DNA of 64,000 nucleotides, taken from the NCBI GenBank assembly GCA_019671135.1, contig JAHRHY010000009.1, positions 1,922,001 through 1,986,000 of the forward strand, given 5' to 3'. Source of the stretch: Linnemannia hyalina. Its lineage: Eukaryota > Mortierellomycota > Mortierellomycetes > Mortierellales > Mortierellaceae. The notes under the pieces are model-generated. The model was given only the letters and a program-made list of their open reading frames with translations, searched no databases and was not told where the DNA came from. The first letter of the stretch is position 1. Every line of letters starts with the position of its first letter. Both the position numbers and the translations under genes were made by a program. Shown here in pieces: positions 33,901 to 44,718 of this stretch.

Positions 33901-36789
33901 GACATCCCCAGCATAAATGTCGTAAATCTCCTCGACTTTACTGATTCTCAGGTCCAGTGGCAAGGTGGAAGAAAAGGTTCCCAATATTGTGCAACACGCC
34001 CTGCGGATCTCCCAACTGTCGTCACGCACAAACAAATCGAACAGTGGAAGCATTTTGTTCACCACCACATCCTGATCCACGACCTTGCACAAAGTTCCCA
34101 GAGCCAGCACAATTTCCTAATGGTTGGGAGGATAATTAGGAATTAGTTCACGAGAAACAACTGTTAACAGCGCTGCATTAGCATCGGATGCGCTGCATGC
34201 GAAATATGTTAGGACGGATATGTACCTTGCGGACATAAAACTGCGAATGCGTCACAAGCTTCTCCAGTTTGGGCAGGACAAACTCGGTACAGCGCGCTTT
34301 TCCAAGGGCGTTCGCCAACGATGTCAGCAGCTATAGAAATCCATTACATCCATTAATTAGTCCAGTCCTTTGACAAAACAGCAAGACGCAGCATAGGGCA
34401 AAATGATATTGTTGCAGTATTGGACTTACAACAACAACTAGCATCTTGCCGAGCTCCGCCTCGCCATCCTGTTCCTCGTTGTTGTCCGCCGAGAATGGGT
34501 CGTGGGCATCCTCTTGTGCATGGGGAGAACCCTCGCCAGTCGCTTCATACAATCTCTCCAGTCCGTCGACAATACCATTCAAAATCTCCTTTTCTAGCAA
34601 GTCTTCTGAAATGTTTTCCGCCACAGTGACAACAGCCTGCCGCGTCTGGTGGGCGATTCCTGCATTTTGGTCGAGAAGAAGGTTGATAAAGATGGGTGTG
34701 AAGACGTTGTGAGGCAGAGTCGACGGATCAGCTAGCTCCTGAGTTGTGATGGTATCTTGACCCTGCACGGTGACAGAGAGTTCTGCTGGTGTCTCCTCAT
34801 CAGTCCTGATTCTTGCGTGTTGGAAAAAATGAAGAACAATCTTGTCCAGTTGCGATGCCAAGACTTCACGAATAGAATCCTTTGCATCGGCCGAGAGTCC
34901 TTGAAGGACGGGAATGACAGTGGAAATGGCGTCGCTGATTTGCATCTGAGAGAGATACTGTAGAATATTGGCGGTCAAGCGCGACCTATAAAGCGATAAT
35001 ATTGGAGTGAAATGTGTTAGAAGGATCGTTCCTTTTAAGAACATGCTGTACGTGGCAATTGCCTTTATTCTACGCGCCAACTTACCGGTGAGCGTCGTAT
35101 GTGCTTTCGAACTGGAGGCGGATCTGTTCAAAAAGAGGGATCTGCTCGTCAGCAAAGACCTTTTCCACATTCTCGCCAAACTCCAGATGTGCCCTTGGGG
35201 GAGCCGGATCTAAAATAACGCCATCAATCAAGAAAAAAGTAGGTTGGTTTTGTGTTTGTCAGAGATCGGAAGACCAAATTCATAAAGGTTGTCTGAACGT
35301 TACATGCGTCGAGATCAAGAGCACCTTTTCTTGTTATTTGGTGTCGTTTTGATGATAATCCTGTCGCAGCAATTAAATGTTTTACCTGCATTCTCGAGAT
35401 TGGGGATGTCTCCGTCGAGGGGGTCGTATGTGTCATCCACTTCGGGAACAACCAGATAGTCGAGCCGTTCCTTGTCGTCCGGTTCTCCCAGTACCTCATG
35501 TACCTCCTGCTCCATCTGAGTGTCTTCCTCGTCTTCAAAGAAAAAGCCTAGATCTACTGACAAAGAAAGGGATCAAAATTTGGTCAGCCCACATGAGATA
35601 AAAAGGCCTAAGCGAAACCATATCCCATTCCATCGGTCCGAGCGGACAACCGACAGACAGCCCTTCCTGTTTGTTGCTTGGCAAAGACCCAATGTTCAAA
35701 ATGTCGTCATGACTGGACCACTAGTCTTGTGCACAAACAAGTACGCTATTGCGTTGACCTTTCTCCTCTTTCCCCCTCTCCTTTTTTTGCTGCAAGGAAC
35801 TATCGTCAATCATCCTGTCAACAACAGTAAACAATAATCCGTTTCCCGTTCCCTGTTCCTGTGACGATACGGATGATCTGTTGTCGAGAAGTGAACAACG
35901 GCGAGAATAACGAGCTGAGTGCTCTTTTCTTTCCTTTTCTTTTATGTTTGTTGACTCCTGTTTCCTCCGTGTTTGCGCCTGTTCCCAAACCCAACGCAGT
36001 GTCTTTGATGTCTTTTTTGTTTCTGTTTGCTCAAAACGCTCCTTTTTAGTTATTTTTTGTCCTTTTTTGTCCTTTTTGTCATTTTGATGTTGTGAATAGC
36101 CTTTCCCATCCGGGTGTTTCCTTATCCCGTCTGTTTGTTGTTGTTGTTGTTTGTTGTCGTAGTAGTCGTTATTGTGAATAATAGCATGTCCCAGGTTCTG
36201 CGTTATCTTTTCCTGTTTGTTTGTTGTAGGTGTAGCTGTCTGTTCGCCAGTCATATAAGGTTCCTTTTCTTCGCCTTGTCCTGTTGGCGTACTCCGTCTA
36301 GATAGTTTATCCTCATTCTCTCGTTGCCCTTGAAATATCAGTTTCCCGCTCAATTTTCTTTGTTGTATGTATCTTTTGTATTCCTGCCGGTCGGTCGGTA
36401 TTGCGTAGTCTCTGTCTAGGTCTCCTCTGTCCCTTCCATCTGTTCTGTACAGTTGCAGACATAAAATAGAGATCGATCGATTCCATAATCGCTTTGCATG
36501 TGATGCCAACGAATCGTCATCGTCCTTATTTGTAGTGTTCTCCGTGCGACTGGATTGGATTGCAATGTGACTCCGCAAGGAACAGGACAGATGCATCAGC
36601 AGCTAGAGTGCAAGCTGTAGCTTGTTTGATGTGATCCAATGTCTGCTTCCTTCCCGTGTTGAGTCTCCAGTGATGTGTGGTGTGTTGTGCAGTAACAGGC
36701 ATACTTCTGACGGCGAGAGGTGTTTTTCTGACGAGTTGCTTGTGGATGGATGTGAAGTAGTGGCTGTAAAAAGTCTACTTACCAGCCAT
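30989..36789 (-). CDS. Protein phosphatase 4 regulatory subunit 1 (PPP4R1)-like HEAT protein, seven exons
   Basis: This is a scaffold subunit that would bind the PP4 catalytic subunit. Exons on the minus strand: 36789-36783 (7 nt, MA plus one base), 35556-35386, 35209-35086, 34985-34430, 34330-34226, 34116-33738 and 33642-30989; phases all match (1,331 aa). HEAT repeats run from about residue 70 to 820: IPLFEQIRLQFESTYDAHR, FINLLLDQNAGIAHQTRQAV, FVLPKLEKLVTHSQFYVRK, LFDLFVRDDSWEIRRACC and IYAGDVSRNVRNSAMEVLGE match the PPP4R1/PP2A-A type. The last 500 residues are low complexity: a Lys/Ser block near residue 830, acidic runs, three copies of a DAPRQF-type motif, and two similar short pieces (SYAALVKKEE, SYAAIVASGA). 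Intron 1 is 1,226 nt. The HEAT assignment is firm; PPP4R1 rather than another PP2A-A-like protein is likely. Confidence 0.85.
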
Positions 36790-36862
36790 GGGAGTATTGA
36801 TTGGTGTTGTTGGGTTGGAGTTGTTGATTAGAACGGAAGTTGTAAGCGAGAGTAAGAAGAGT

Positions 36863-36866
<4 letters not shown>

Positions 36867-36894
<28 letters not shown>
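36867..36894. repeat. (GT)n microsatellite 1
   Basis: About 14 GT units, roughly 80-105 bp upstream of the PPP4R1-like start codon and so inside its promoter or 5' UTR. Confidence 0.9.
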
Positions 36895-36895
<1 letters not shown>

Positions 36896-37020
36896 ATGCA
36901 AGTGTGAGCCGATGAAGGGGAGTGAAGAAGCAGTCAGCTTGTCAGTCGTTAAGAGGAGATGGAGTCGTGTGTGCGCGATGTTGTAAGTGGTCGTATAAGG
37001 TATTCGGGCGAAGGTGGGAA

Positions 37021-37262
37021 GGTTGGTAATGTAGGCAATGTAGAGGAAGAGAGAAAAGAGAAAAGAGAAAAGATCTTCTGTTTTCTTTGTTGTGTGATGG
37101 TGCGAAAGGGGGAGGGGGAGAGGGGAGGGGATGATGACAAAGGAAAAGGAAAGGGGATGTATGTGGTAAGAAAGAAAAGAGATGTAAAAAAGAAAAAGAA
37201 AAAGAGAAAAAGAAAAAGAAAAAAGAAGAAAGAGAAAGGAAAGACAGAGGCTGAGAGCAGGT
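37021..37262. repeat. Purine-rich (GA/AAAG) tract
   Basis: This runs almost continuously in A and G on the plus strand, with AGAGAAAAG and AAAAAGA repeats. Such mirror-like purine runs can form triplex DNA and give long false open frames on both strands. Confidence 0.75.
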
Positions 37263-37326
37263 CTTGACAAAGAGATATAGAGAAAAGAGAGATGGCCCAC
37301 ACACAGGCAGGTGGAATCAAGTCGGG

Positions 37327-37327
<1 letters not shown>

Positions 37328-37359
<32 letters not shown>

Positions 37360-37421
37360 GGCTCAGATAGGGAATCAGTGCAAGTGGAAGTGGAGGGAGG
37401 GAAAGAAGGAAGGAAGGAAGG
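37328..37421. repeat. (GT)n microsatellite 2 and GGAA repeats
   Basis: About 15 GT units to 37357, followed near 37394-37421 by GGAGGGAGG and AAGGAAGGAAGG type repeats. Confidence 0.85.
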
Positions 37422-37701
37422 GCCGGACTACCAGATGAAGGTACGCTTGGTTGGTGTAGGCACTATAGGGTGCAAAATGAAGAGTTTAAAAGAACAGGTT
37501 TTGCACTATGGACGCGAAGAGGTGGAATGGAGTCAGGGATCAAACACAAGCACTCTGATGTCGAAGACGAAGGTGATGAATGAAAAGAATGAAAGAATGA
37601 AAGAGAGAGAGGCGCCCTTTCCTTTCTTTTCCTTTCTTTTCTCAGCCTGAGCAAATAAGAAGGTGCATGAGTGGCCAGGTCTCAGACTGATCGAAACCAT
37701 C

Positions 37702-37806
37702 TCTCTCTCTCTCTCTCTCGAACGAACGAACGAACGAATAGACAGACAGACGGACGGGGTTTGACTGATTGCCTCTGTTGATGCTTGATGCTTGATGCTT
37801 GATGCT
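37702..37806. repeat. Cluster of CT, CGAA, AGAC and TGATGCT repeats
   Basis: In series: about eight CT units, five CGAA units, AGAC/GACG units, and four copies of a 7-bp GATGCTT unit (about 37780-37806). Confidence 0.85.
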
Positions 37807-38738
37807 TTGCTCTTGTCGATGCTCGTTCCTGAACTTTACTTTTTTCTGCTTGCACACATACCTTACCATGTACATCTATAATCGTACCTTGCAACAGCTA
37901 CTGAAAAGACCTGGCTACCCCTCCCACTCTCCTCTCCTCTCTGATCACAACATCCATTCGAGCCAGTTTAATGCTTCTTCTCTTCATCTCCTATTCGTGT
38001 CTGGTCGTGCGCGTCATTGGCTGACATCACTCCAACTCTTCTACTTCTTCATCCCCCTGACAAGCAAAATCCACTCCAAAGGGGAACAACTCGAGAAAGA
38101 ACACCTCATGTCTACTTTCGCTACACTCCTCTTTCGACCTCCCTCCTACTTCTCCCTCCCTTTTCGTTTCTTCGAATCCTATTCCTCCGGTCCTCCTCCT
38201 CCCTTCTACACCCCATTGATCGACTCCACCTTACCGCACTCAAGGTACATCGCAGCAGGACCCCTTTATTTCGTGATGATTGCACAAAGACAATACGACA
38301 CAATTGTTGCTCCTACTCCTCTTTCCTCCTGTACCCTTTCAACCTTTCATCTGGGCATGCCTTGTACTTCCTCAATCGTTTCATGCTGTTTTTATCTCTT
38401 CCACCAAGAAGGACCCACCCCATTGTCATCTACAGTGGTTTTATCTCGTCTCGCTCTACTCTTCCATCAATCTCCCCTTTCCAACCAAAAAAAAATAAAA
38501 AAATAGTGAAAAACAGAAAAATGGCGCCAGGGAGTGGGCTCAACAATAAAATAATTGTGTTCTCTTCTTTTTACTTTTGGGCCGGTGCACCACCACTTCC
38601 CCCTCCTTGCCTCATCTGCCAAACTTTACCCCCTATCTTTTTTTTTCGAACCACAAATTGGATTTACAGGGCTTGGGGGAGTTTGTCTGTTATTTATTTG
38701 TTGCGTTCTGTTGATATTTACATGTGGTAAACAAACAA

Positions 38739-38764
38739 ACACCACCACCACCACCACCACCACC
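38739..38764. repeat. (ACC)n microsatellite
   Basis: Eight or nine ACC units followed by AAC units, in intergenic DNA downstream of the coiled-coil gene. Confidence 0.85.
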
Positions 38765-38977
38765 AACAACAACGATGACAACGGACCCTAATCTCGCAGC
38801 CAGGAGATTCGCAACCGACTCAACCAAACTCATTAATTCTTTCTTTGTGCGACATTAGTTCCCTTGACTCTTTCCGATTCGTTTTATTTCGACTGGCCAT
38901 TTTTAAAGGGTATAAAATGGGTTGACCTGGGGCATTCCAATTGAATCCCTCTACCAAACCTACAACCACCTCCAAAT

Positions 38978-41095
38978 CTACGACTGAGGCGACTTGTCAC
39001 CTTCCACAACACCACCGCCAGGAACAGAAGGAGGAGGATATGACCCATCCATAGAACCTGGAATTTGGTCCGCCTGAGACTTGATAACAGCCTCCGCCAG
39101 AAAGCTCCGTTCCTTCAACCGACTCGTCACCCGATCAATCTGTTGAATATGCGCCCTCAACGAAACCGTCGACATCCTCCTATTCGACGTCGTCTCAGGA
39201 GGCGGGGGAGCCTTCACAGTCTCCTCAAATGGCGATCCTCCACCAGACATCGTATCCTCCGCATCGTCACCCATCTCAGAAGAAGTTGAGGTCTCCTGAA
39301 GGGCCCCATCAATAACAGCATGTACAATCCCCTCCCTCAACACCCCAATTTCAGCCTCAAAATCCGTCAACTTCCAAAGCGCCGACTGAATCTGCCCCAC
39401 CGTCGCCTTGCGCTCACTATCCATACCCTGAAGGAGGTGCAAATTCTCCTTGTACATCGTGCGTTTGATACGATGACCTCCAAACTGTGCCCATAACTTT
39501 GACAACACCTCGCCTTCGGCTTCCTTTTGTTGTCTCCGTTCCTTGGTTGTCAGTACGTGGATGTTGGTGAGCGTCTGGTCCATCACATCAAGACTATTAT
39601 GTATCACATAATAACAAATAACAAATAACAAATGAATCGGGGGATTAGGTGTGGAGTTTTTTTTTGCAACATTACATAAGATGTAGATTACAAAATATTA
39701 ATTTCCGTGCATGTATGTCGGTGTTCTGGCTGTATTACCTTTGGAGCACATCCTGGACTTGCAGAATAAGATCTCGCACATGGTTGCTCGCATCCTCCAT
39801 CGTGCCTTGGTACAGCTGTCGAAGCTTCTTCTCGCTCGATGCCACCTCCAAATCTACAACAAACGACAAACACGCGCGGCGTTAGAACTCAGCTATATCT
39901 AGGATACGTTTCATCATAACCATGTCTAGATGCAACAAGTAATGAATGACTTACCATGGGTGCCAGCAAAGTATTCCCTGACACGACCCCAAACACCGCC
40001 CTTACCACCACCATTACCCCCTTCGCCGCCCTCCCCCAAAAGCCTCTCCCTCTGCCCCTCCAACCGATCCAACTCCACCGTCAGATACACATTCCTGATC
40101 ACCAACCCATCCACACACCCATTGGCCCTCGCCTGCAAGAACTGCAATTTCCGACTCGTTACCTTGGCCTGGTTATGAAACGACTCCAAGTGCTTCACCA
40201 GCAAAGACCGTGGCTCTTCCGGTAAACTCGAATGCTCCACAAGTACCTTCAGATCCACAACCGCAAGCTCAGCCCGCTTCAAGACCAACGGCAACGGCAA
40301 CCTGCCCCCTTCAAACTGCAACCCATGAATCGACAATCCATACGGATCATCCTCCTCCCCTTCCTCTTCATCCACCGCATCACTCCTCCTCCCACTAGCC
40401 GAATCAGAAAGCGTGTTCTTGCCATTCCTCCTCGCAAACAGCAGCGCCTCTTTTATCTTTGTCCTCTTCTTCTTCTTGCCATCATTCATCTTCTTGACCA
40501 GCGCAGGGTTCAAGACATTCAACGAGTCCGCAATAAGCTCATACGACGCCGCTTGCTTGTTGACCAAATCCGCAAAATCCGGCACCTGCATCATCATCGA
40601 CCCTATCCCTGTTGCAGGACACTCGAAAAAATGTGACGCTAACGGAAGTCGACACACAATCCTCGCATGCACCTCTGATCGAAACACAGCCAAACTCCTC
40701 GTCAAAGCTCCCACCAACAGCAACAGGATCAACAGCGCCAGGATCACAGAGAACAGCGGCCGGAGTATCATAAGCGTGCCCCAAATCAAGTCCCAGCAGT
40801 ACGAGATGATTCCATGCAGTGCGTATCCGAGTTGTACGGTCACGTCTTGGCTCGTCAACGGCCGACTACCACCTCCTCCTCCTTTTTGTCCACCGTCTCT
40901 ACCTCCACCTCCTCCGTTTTGTCCAGTCTCTCTACCTCCGCCTCGCTCCCGCTCCCATTCTCTGTCCTGTGATGAGTTCCAGAGCGAATATGATTGTTGT
41001 GAATGTTGTGAATGCAGAGAAGGTGCATCTCTAAAGGGTTCAGCGCTCTTTTTCCGCTTCCTGAGAGCAGTAAAGTCATACTCGTTTGAGGTCAT
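38978..41095 (-). CDS. Conserved fungal-type membrane coiled-coil protein, unknown function, three exons
   Basis: This encodes 623 aa. Exons on the minus strand are 41095-39955, 39853-39739 and 39593-38978, with matching phases. A polar N-terminus with a Gly/Arg-rich run (about 50-78) leads to a strongly hydrophobic region (about 90-135, WGTLMILRPLFSVILALLIL) that would make one or two membrane passes. The remainder is mainly helical: SYELIADSLNVLNPALVKK, LKRAELAVVDLKVLVEHSS, KHLESFHNQAKVTSRKLQFL and the exon-2 helix VASSEKKLRQLYQGTMEDAS look like coiled coils. The C-terminus is Ser/Pro-rich. Similar membrane/coiled-coil proteins exist in other fungi, usually without a function; I cannot assign one. 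Confidence 0.8.
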
Positions 41096-41558
41096 ACGGT
41101 TCGTGTGTTTTGGGTTGTTATTGTCGTTGCTGTCCTGCTGTTTGTATCGGTGAGTTGAGTTTGCGCCAAGCGTCAGTTGGTGGGTTGGTTGTGATGTGAA
41201 GAGAGGTGAGTCGAGTGAAGCAAAAGAGCAAGTGAGGAAGAGCGAGGAGGAACAATGAACAAGTGTGCGAGGAAAAAAAGGGGATGGTGTGCGAAAGTGT
41301 TCACGTTAAAAAACTCTCTCGCGCCAGTCATGTGATTGCTTCCATTGGACCTAACGATGAAATTACTACAAGAGCTTGCCAATGGTCCTCGTCATAGTCT
41401 CCCCTTCTTCGTTTGTTTGTTTGTGTAGGTTGAATGTGTTGGTTGTATTTGATTATCTATCGAACAATGAGTGGCAAAAAAAGATGTGGGAAAGAAAAGA
41501 GAAAAAGGGAGCAGCAAAATGATAAAAGAGGAAAACAAAGGCGTCTTTATGATCTTCT

Positions 41559-43139
41559 TTAAACCATAGAGTCGACAAGGGAATCACGCATATCCTCGAC
41601 AATGGCAGAGGGGCCGTTATCCTGGAGCTTGAAGATACTCTCGATCACAGACAACTCTGTAGAGGTCGTGTCCAAACCAGCGAACGCACACCAGTCATTG
41701 ACCAACAATCCGGCACCAATAACATCCGAACCACGGTTAACAGTACCAGCGACCACTATTTGTCATTTGTCAGTGGCATAAACAGGAATGTTAGAACGAA
41801 TTCATAGAAAAATGAAGGGCATGTAAAAACAACGGCTTTATGCATCCAATTATCTTCGTGAAAATGGCGATTGCCATGCAAGAGTAGTTGCCACTTACAA
41901 GGAACCTGGAGCAATGATGACAACTCATCCTGATCCTGAATAGATGTGCGGGGGTGAACCTATACACAACATCGCAAAGAACAAAACCAAAGTAAGTATA
42001 CATTCTTCACAAAAGGCCATCAACCTTTTTCATCTCACAAACGAACGTCTTAAACCCAAAACAAAACAACATCAAAAAAACAAACATACCAAACCACCCT
42101 GGTTGCTCAAGGCGCAGTAAGATCCAACGAGGACGTTATCGGCAATAGTCTGTCTGAAGACCTCGACCTTCAAGACGTCGGCAATAATCTCCTCAGTCTC
42201 GCGATCGATATCGGGGTGAACCAATGCGACGTAGTCGTTGCAGGCAATAACGTTACCCAAAGCCGAAAGTCTCTCCTCAACACGCTGAATGGCAACAGAG
42301 TCGGGAAGCGAGTTTCTCAAGTGCTGAAGTTCCTGATCTGTGGTGGTGGAGGGGACAAGGAGTCCGTGGCGGTTACCGACGCAGAGACGGCCGATGATGC
42401 GGGTGCCGGCAATGCTGGTGTGAATGACGGGGATCACATCCTTCAACTCGGCCTCAAAGACACTATTATATTTCAATACAGCAAGGCAATTGGGCAATTG
42501 TAAGGTCATTGTTCATTGAAAGAAGGGACACTTGGGGGTCCTGTGGCTACTCCCATTTCGACGACGACCTTCGACGATAACAATGTCATCGGTGTTGCTC
42601 GTACCTGTAAAAGTTCTCGGAACCTCCGACGGCGACCAGGCAGTAGCTGTTGGTGAGCATGGCGAAGACGCCAACCTCGTTATTGTTTTCGAATTGAGCA
42701 CCTACGCAACATCAAGATACAAAAGCGAGTTGAAGGGAAACGAAAAGTCCAGAAAAAAACCAACGTATTAGTCATCGTGCATCGCAAATACGCTGATGAA
42801 CTGTCTCCTGATGTTTTGATTGCGTTCGTGAGTCGGTGGCGACGGCGAGTTGGTCGTGGAGGTTGTTTCTTGCTGTATTGGCCGTATCCTTCTCAGTGGT
42901 TCCGAGAGGTAGTTGCCGGTTAAAGGGGCGTAGTAAAAAAAAACTGCTGTATCTGTCGTGCGTCCTTTGTGTTGGGTTGTCGTCTTGCTGCGGATGACCC
43001 ATGGCCAAGGCTCAGTCTTCTGCTTTGTAAGAATCGCAAGTTCGTCCAACGATCAGTGCAAGCTGGCAGTCCTGCCTGGTCCCGTTGCTGTCAAGGTGCA
43101 GTAAGAGGAAGAAAGAAGGGGGCACCTACGGACAGCCAT
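41559..43139 (-). CDS. TIF6: Translation initiation factor eIF6 (Tif6), five exons
   Basis: This factor binds the 60S subunit, is needed for its maturation, and blocks premature joining with 40S. Exons on the minus strand are 43139-43130 (10 nt), 42701-42605, 42462-42090, 41959-41899 and 41755-41559. The spliced protein is 245 aa, exactly the usual length. Conserved runs: [98 protein letters not shown] and [19 protein letters not shown], covering the five-fold repeated fold. The extremely short first exon and 428-nt intron 1 make the N-terminus easy to miss. Confidence 0.97.
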
Positions 43140-43427
43140 TGTGATTGAGGTATGTGAGTATAGGGGGTTGGCGAGGGAAGAAGTGAAGAGAAAGAAGCGT
43201 GGGATTGATGGCGATGCTCTCTTTTTCTTGTGGTCTTTTTTCTTTGTGGACACTTTTTCTGCGTGCAACACACACAAAAAAAAAAGAAAAAAAAGAGTGT
43301 GGCTTAGCATGTTGTTCTGTCGCGAGCCGCAGCTGGACAAAGTCACGATTTCACAAAGTTGGTGGCGATGACTACGTACTCTTTTATCAATAGTCGCCAA
43401 CCATTGTCGAACCCTTTTGAACAACCT

Positions 43428-43674
43428 GACAACCACTCTTTTCAGCTACGTTGCAAAGTACACAATCTCCGCGTTCCTCAACAACGCTTTAAACGCAAAA
43501 TTCTTCACGCAATAGAAACACCTCCTCGTCGTTTCCCACCGAACTGGATCTCTTGCGCGAACAGCCGGCTTGACGATCCGAGGAATAGGAGATTGCCTAA
43601 ACCGAGTATGTCATACAGAAAACAATAATCATCGCTAATATTTTTTTTGATAAACTTTTTTCAAGTATGAAAAC
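43428..43674. other. Upstream region of eIF6, no gene seen
   Basis: No recognisable frame. This is the boundary between the housekeeping block and the decayed region that follows. Confidence 0.4.
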
Positions 43675-44290
43675 AAATGCCTACCGTCCGCATCTTACTG
43701 GTCGATTGCTCATCACAGAAGCCTTACCCTTCCTCTTGTCGCGTCCAATATCCTGCTCCAATACCCTTGCGCTCTCATAGCAGCATGTGTCGCCTCCGAG
43801 ACTTTTCTTCTCCGCTCTTGTTCTCAGAATCCGAGTCGAATTTTCTCTCAGCATCGTCTTCATCTCTGTGGTCGTCCTAAAAAGAAGAAAAACACCAAAT
43901 AAAGAAAGAACCCCAAATTGTAATAAACCATCCATTATCGCAACTCACATTAACATCAACAAAACAGCAGGCAAAATTCCTCCTTACCTGTTCAAACTTG
44001 CGTTGGTGGCGCACCTTGCCCAAGATATACTTGGCAACTTGAACTCATAACATTCAATATCGAAACGCCGATTATTATCCCACCTTGTGATCTCTCCCTT
44101 TCCCATATTCTGGCGTAATCGTCACCGAGATCGATTCCGTCAACGAGAAGGCGCGTTGACAATCCATGGCTCTCCTTCTGGACGGGCTGCATCTAGAACG
44201 ATAACGGCATGGTCGAGGGTGTGATCAGTCTCACGGATGTGTTCAAGATCCTCAGCGCACATACCGATAGCTAGGCGAGTTTAACCAGTT
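43675..44290 (-). pseudogene. Decayed multi-exon gene fragment
   Basis: Exon-like pieces read on the minus strand: MCAEDLEHIRETDHTLDHAV and LDAARPEGEPWIVNAPSR (about 44265-44130), then in another frame STRLLVDGIDLGDDYARIWE, then VQVAKYILGKVRHQRKFEQ with a GTAAGG donor (about 44045-43985), then DDHRDEDDAERKFDSDSE and RRRHML (43877-43780). Frames shift between pieces without a valid splice site, so the gene seems broken. I do not recognise the family. Confidence 0.45.
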
Positions 44291-44718
44291 GTTTGGACTC
44301 CACAGGTTCTTTGTACCGAAGAAGAGTCTTTCTCTCTGCTGACCTCATCCATCGCTTTTTGTATAGACTTGTTTTTGTTCCAAAAATAAATAAAAAATAA
44401 ACGATCGAAAAAAAGCCTTTCAGTGGTGGGCTATATGCTTCGACTCCAAAAATATCGTCACCTTGATGACCAAGACCCAAAAAGCGCTAGGGGGGGTTTT
44501 TTTAATGATTGGTTTGTTTTATGGTGATGGGTGTCGCATGTCGCATCCATCGACCCTTTGTTGCCACCGTTGCCACCAATGAACACGCCGCTTTGCAATG
44601 GTGGCAACAAGGCAAGCAAAAATGATCGAGGCACTTTCCTGATCAGGGTTTTACTGACATATTTCTCCACACAAACCTCAGCCAGACACATGCGGACAGC
44701 ATGTACAAGAGTCTAGTC

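Larger units (their letters stand above)
36790..38977. other. Upstream region of PPP4R1-like gene with microsatellites, no gene seen
   Basis: This 2.2-kb region holds simple repeats and purine/pyrimidine-biased tracts. Long frames in it, including one of 237 codons (38017-38730, plus), are products of CT-rich composition with no domain. Its left end is the promoter of the PPP4R1-like gene, its right end the 3' flank of the coiled-coil gene. Confidence 0.55.

Noticed and set aside
35721..36596. 291-codon minus-strand frame
   Set aside because: Lies inside intron 1 of the PPP4R1-like gene; Gln/Lys/Asn/Thr-rich low complexity with no recognisable domain.
36867..37357. Telomere-like or CRISPR-like array
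   Set aside because: The repeats are simple dinucleotide and purine runs without regular unique spacers.
38017..38730. 237- and 235-codon plus-strand frames
   Set aside because: Produced by CT-rich composition; Ser/Pro/Leu/Phe-rich noise without domain or splice logic.
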